Assembly (NCBI GenBank): GCA_022818135.1
Contig: JAFMSR010000009.1
Span: 29,910,501 to 29,974,500, forward strand
Direction of reading: 5' to 3'
DNA from: Saxidomus purpurata
Taxonomy: Eukaryota > Mollusca > Bivalvia > Venerida > Veneridae
DNA: 64,000 nt
Shown: piece after piece, positions 62,840-64,000 of the stretch
Layout of the letters: each line of letters starts with the position of its first letter
How positions within the stretch are numbered: the stretch's first letter is position 1
Position numbers and translations under genes: made by a program
The notes under the pieces: generated by a model
Seen by the model: only the letters and a program-made list of their open reading frames with translations
What the model was told of the DNA's origin: nothing
The model's database searches: none

Positions 62840-63185
62840 CAATAAGTTTGGTTTTACACTAAGACAACCTTAGCAGAACAACGACTTTTGATTTACACTC
62901 AGACAACCTAAGAAGAGCAATGGGCTTGGTTTTACACCCAGACAATCTCATAAGAGGAATGGCCTTGGTTTTACACTCGGGCAACCTAAGAGGAGAAAAA
63001 ACTTTTGTTTTACACTCAGACTACCTAAGCGGAGCATAAAGTGGTATTACATACAGGCAATCTATTTTAAAGCATAACTATGGCTTTGGTTTCAAACTTA
63101 GACACATAAGAAGACCAACAACTTTTATTTCACACTCAGACAATTTAAGCAGAGTAACAACTTCGGTTTTAAACTAGCATGAGAA
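62840..63185. repeat. Degenerate tandem repeat of about 45-60 bp
   Basis: About seven units around GGTTTTACACTCAGACAACC then TAAGAAGAGCAA. The array seems to resume at 63690-63800 after a SINE and unique sequence. Confidence 0.72.
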
Positions 63186-63220
63186 AAACAACAGTAACAC
63201 CAAAAAAAAAAAAAAGAAAC

Positions 63221-63415
63221 TACGAGGGGAGCGGTGGTGTAGAGATTAAGGTGTCGGCCGTTCATCCCGGAGGTTCTGGGTTCGAGCCCCACTGGGGTCA
63301 CGACCGTACTTCCTCATATGACACCAGTACTGTTTTTTACAGGAAGCGGACTCGAGAGAAACTCGATAAGCTACAAGCTTTCTTCACAATTGAGCTAAAA
63401 TAAATTAGTATAAAC
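63221..63415 (+). mobile_element. tRNA-derived SINE, 5' head well preserved
   Basis: A-box region GGTGGTGTAGAGATTAAGG, then B box GGGTTCGAGCCCC (63278-63290). A body follows with ATGACACCAGTACTG and AGGAAGCGGACTCGAGAG. The preceding A-rich tract is 63199-63216. The acceptor stem does not close, so it is not a tRNA gene. Confidence 0.78.
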
Positions 63416-64000
63416 TAAAGGAACCACGAAGCAATGTGGTTAAAGCACCAATGTACGCTTGCAACGCGTGTCTGGTCTGCAAGCTCGCACACCTATCTTT
63501 TGGCTAATGGCACTTTTACACAATTTTGCTGAATAATCATAATCTTTAGACACAACTGACTGCAGTCAGGTAAAACAGAACTCCCTAGATTCACAAATTT
63601 TGTTTTGTACAAGTATCCATGGGAGTCATACTGGGGTCTTAGCCAGTTCACCAGGAGAGAAATCCAACGGTCGGCTGGAACCTTAAACAACAACTTCTGG
63701 TTTACACTCAGACAGCCTAAACAAGGCAACAACTTTGTTTCAAACTTGTGCAGCCTAAGTAGAATAATTACAGTAGCTTTAGTTTTACACTACACTCATA
63801 GAATCGAAAAAGTACAACATTCACACAATTTTAGGAGAGTTGTAAATTAGCTCTTAAAGTCTTTCAGCAACAACAGGACAATGTACTGTTAAAATGATCT
63901 AAATGATCCTTACTTTCACAACTTGAATAAGTCCAGTAAAACATGTTACTTATACTAATGTTCCTCAGTAAATGCTTTCACTCTATTTAGCCTGATATTC

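Overview
The window looks like a gene-sparse, AT-rich, repeat-laden invertebrate nuclear genome, most likely a bivalve mollusc. That is inference: the two host proteins are animal families, and the repeats (tRNA-headed SINEs, LINE wrecks, elements with tandem cores of about 160 bp resembling the 'pearl' class of bivalves) fit bivalves. No species is assigned. There are no bacterial operons, rRNA genes or CRISPR arrays.

Layout. (1) 1-18512, minus strand: the first 11 coding exons of a puromycin-sensitive aminopeptidase (NPEPPS, M1 zinc metallopeptidase). They carry the GAMEN and HELAH motifs, the third zinc ligand and the catalytic Tyr. The gene runs off the left edge. (2) 18513-24992: intergenic wreckage with a 567-bp homopolymer block that is probably an assembly artefact, decayed LINE pieces (endonuclease and reverse transcriptase), and three short inverted-repeat elements. 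(3) 24993-62501, minus strand: the last 34 coding exons (1634 codons including stop, every junction in phase) of a giant LDL-receptor-family endocytic receptor, best matched to LRP2/megalin. They encode the end of one LDLa cluster, EGF pair, YWTD propeller, EGF, a cluster of 11 LDLa repeats, EGF pair, propeller, EGFs, transmembrane helix, and a tail with one NPxY motif. The 5' half lies beyond the right edge.

LRP2 introns hold a LINE split by a 1-kb element, a foldback element split by another repeat, a decayed intronless GPCR on the opposite strand, and a tandemly copied half-exon. The two host genes lie head-to-tail on the same strand and show no functional link.

The most interesting pattern is structural. 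Several otherwise different intronic repeat families share one plan: a small 5' hairpin, a head motif, a tandem core, often a GGAC-rich stretch, and a 3' hairpin or tail that complements the head motif. The head and tail motifs differ between families but change together, as expected for a rolling-circle (Helentron/HINE-like) or foldback mobile superfamily. In two cases the empty site can be inferred from the host repeat.
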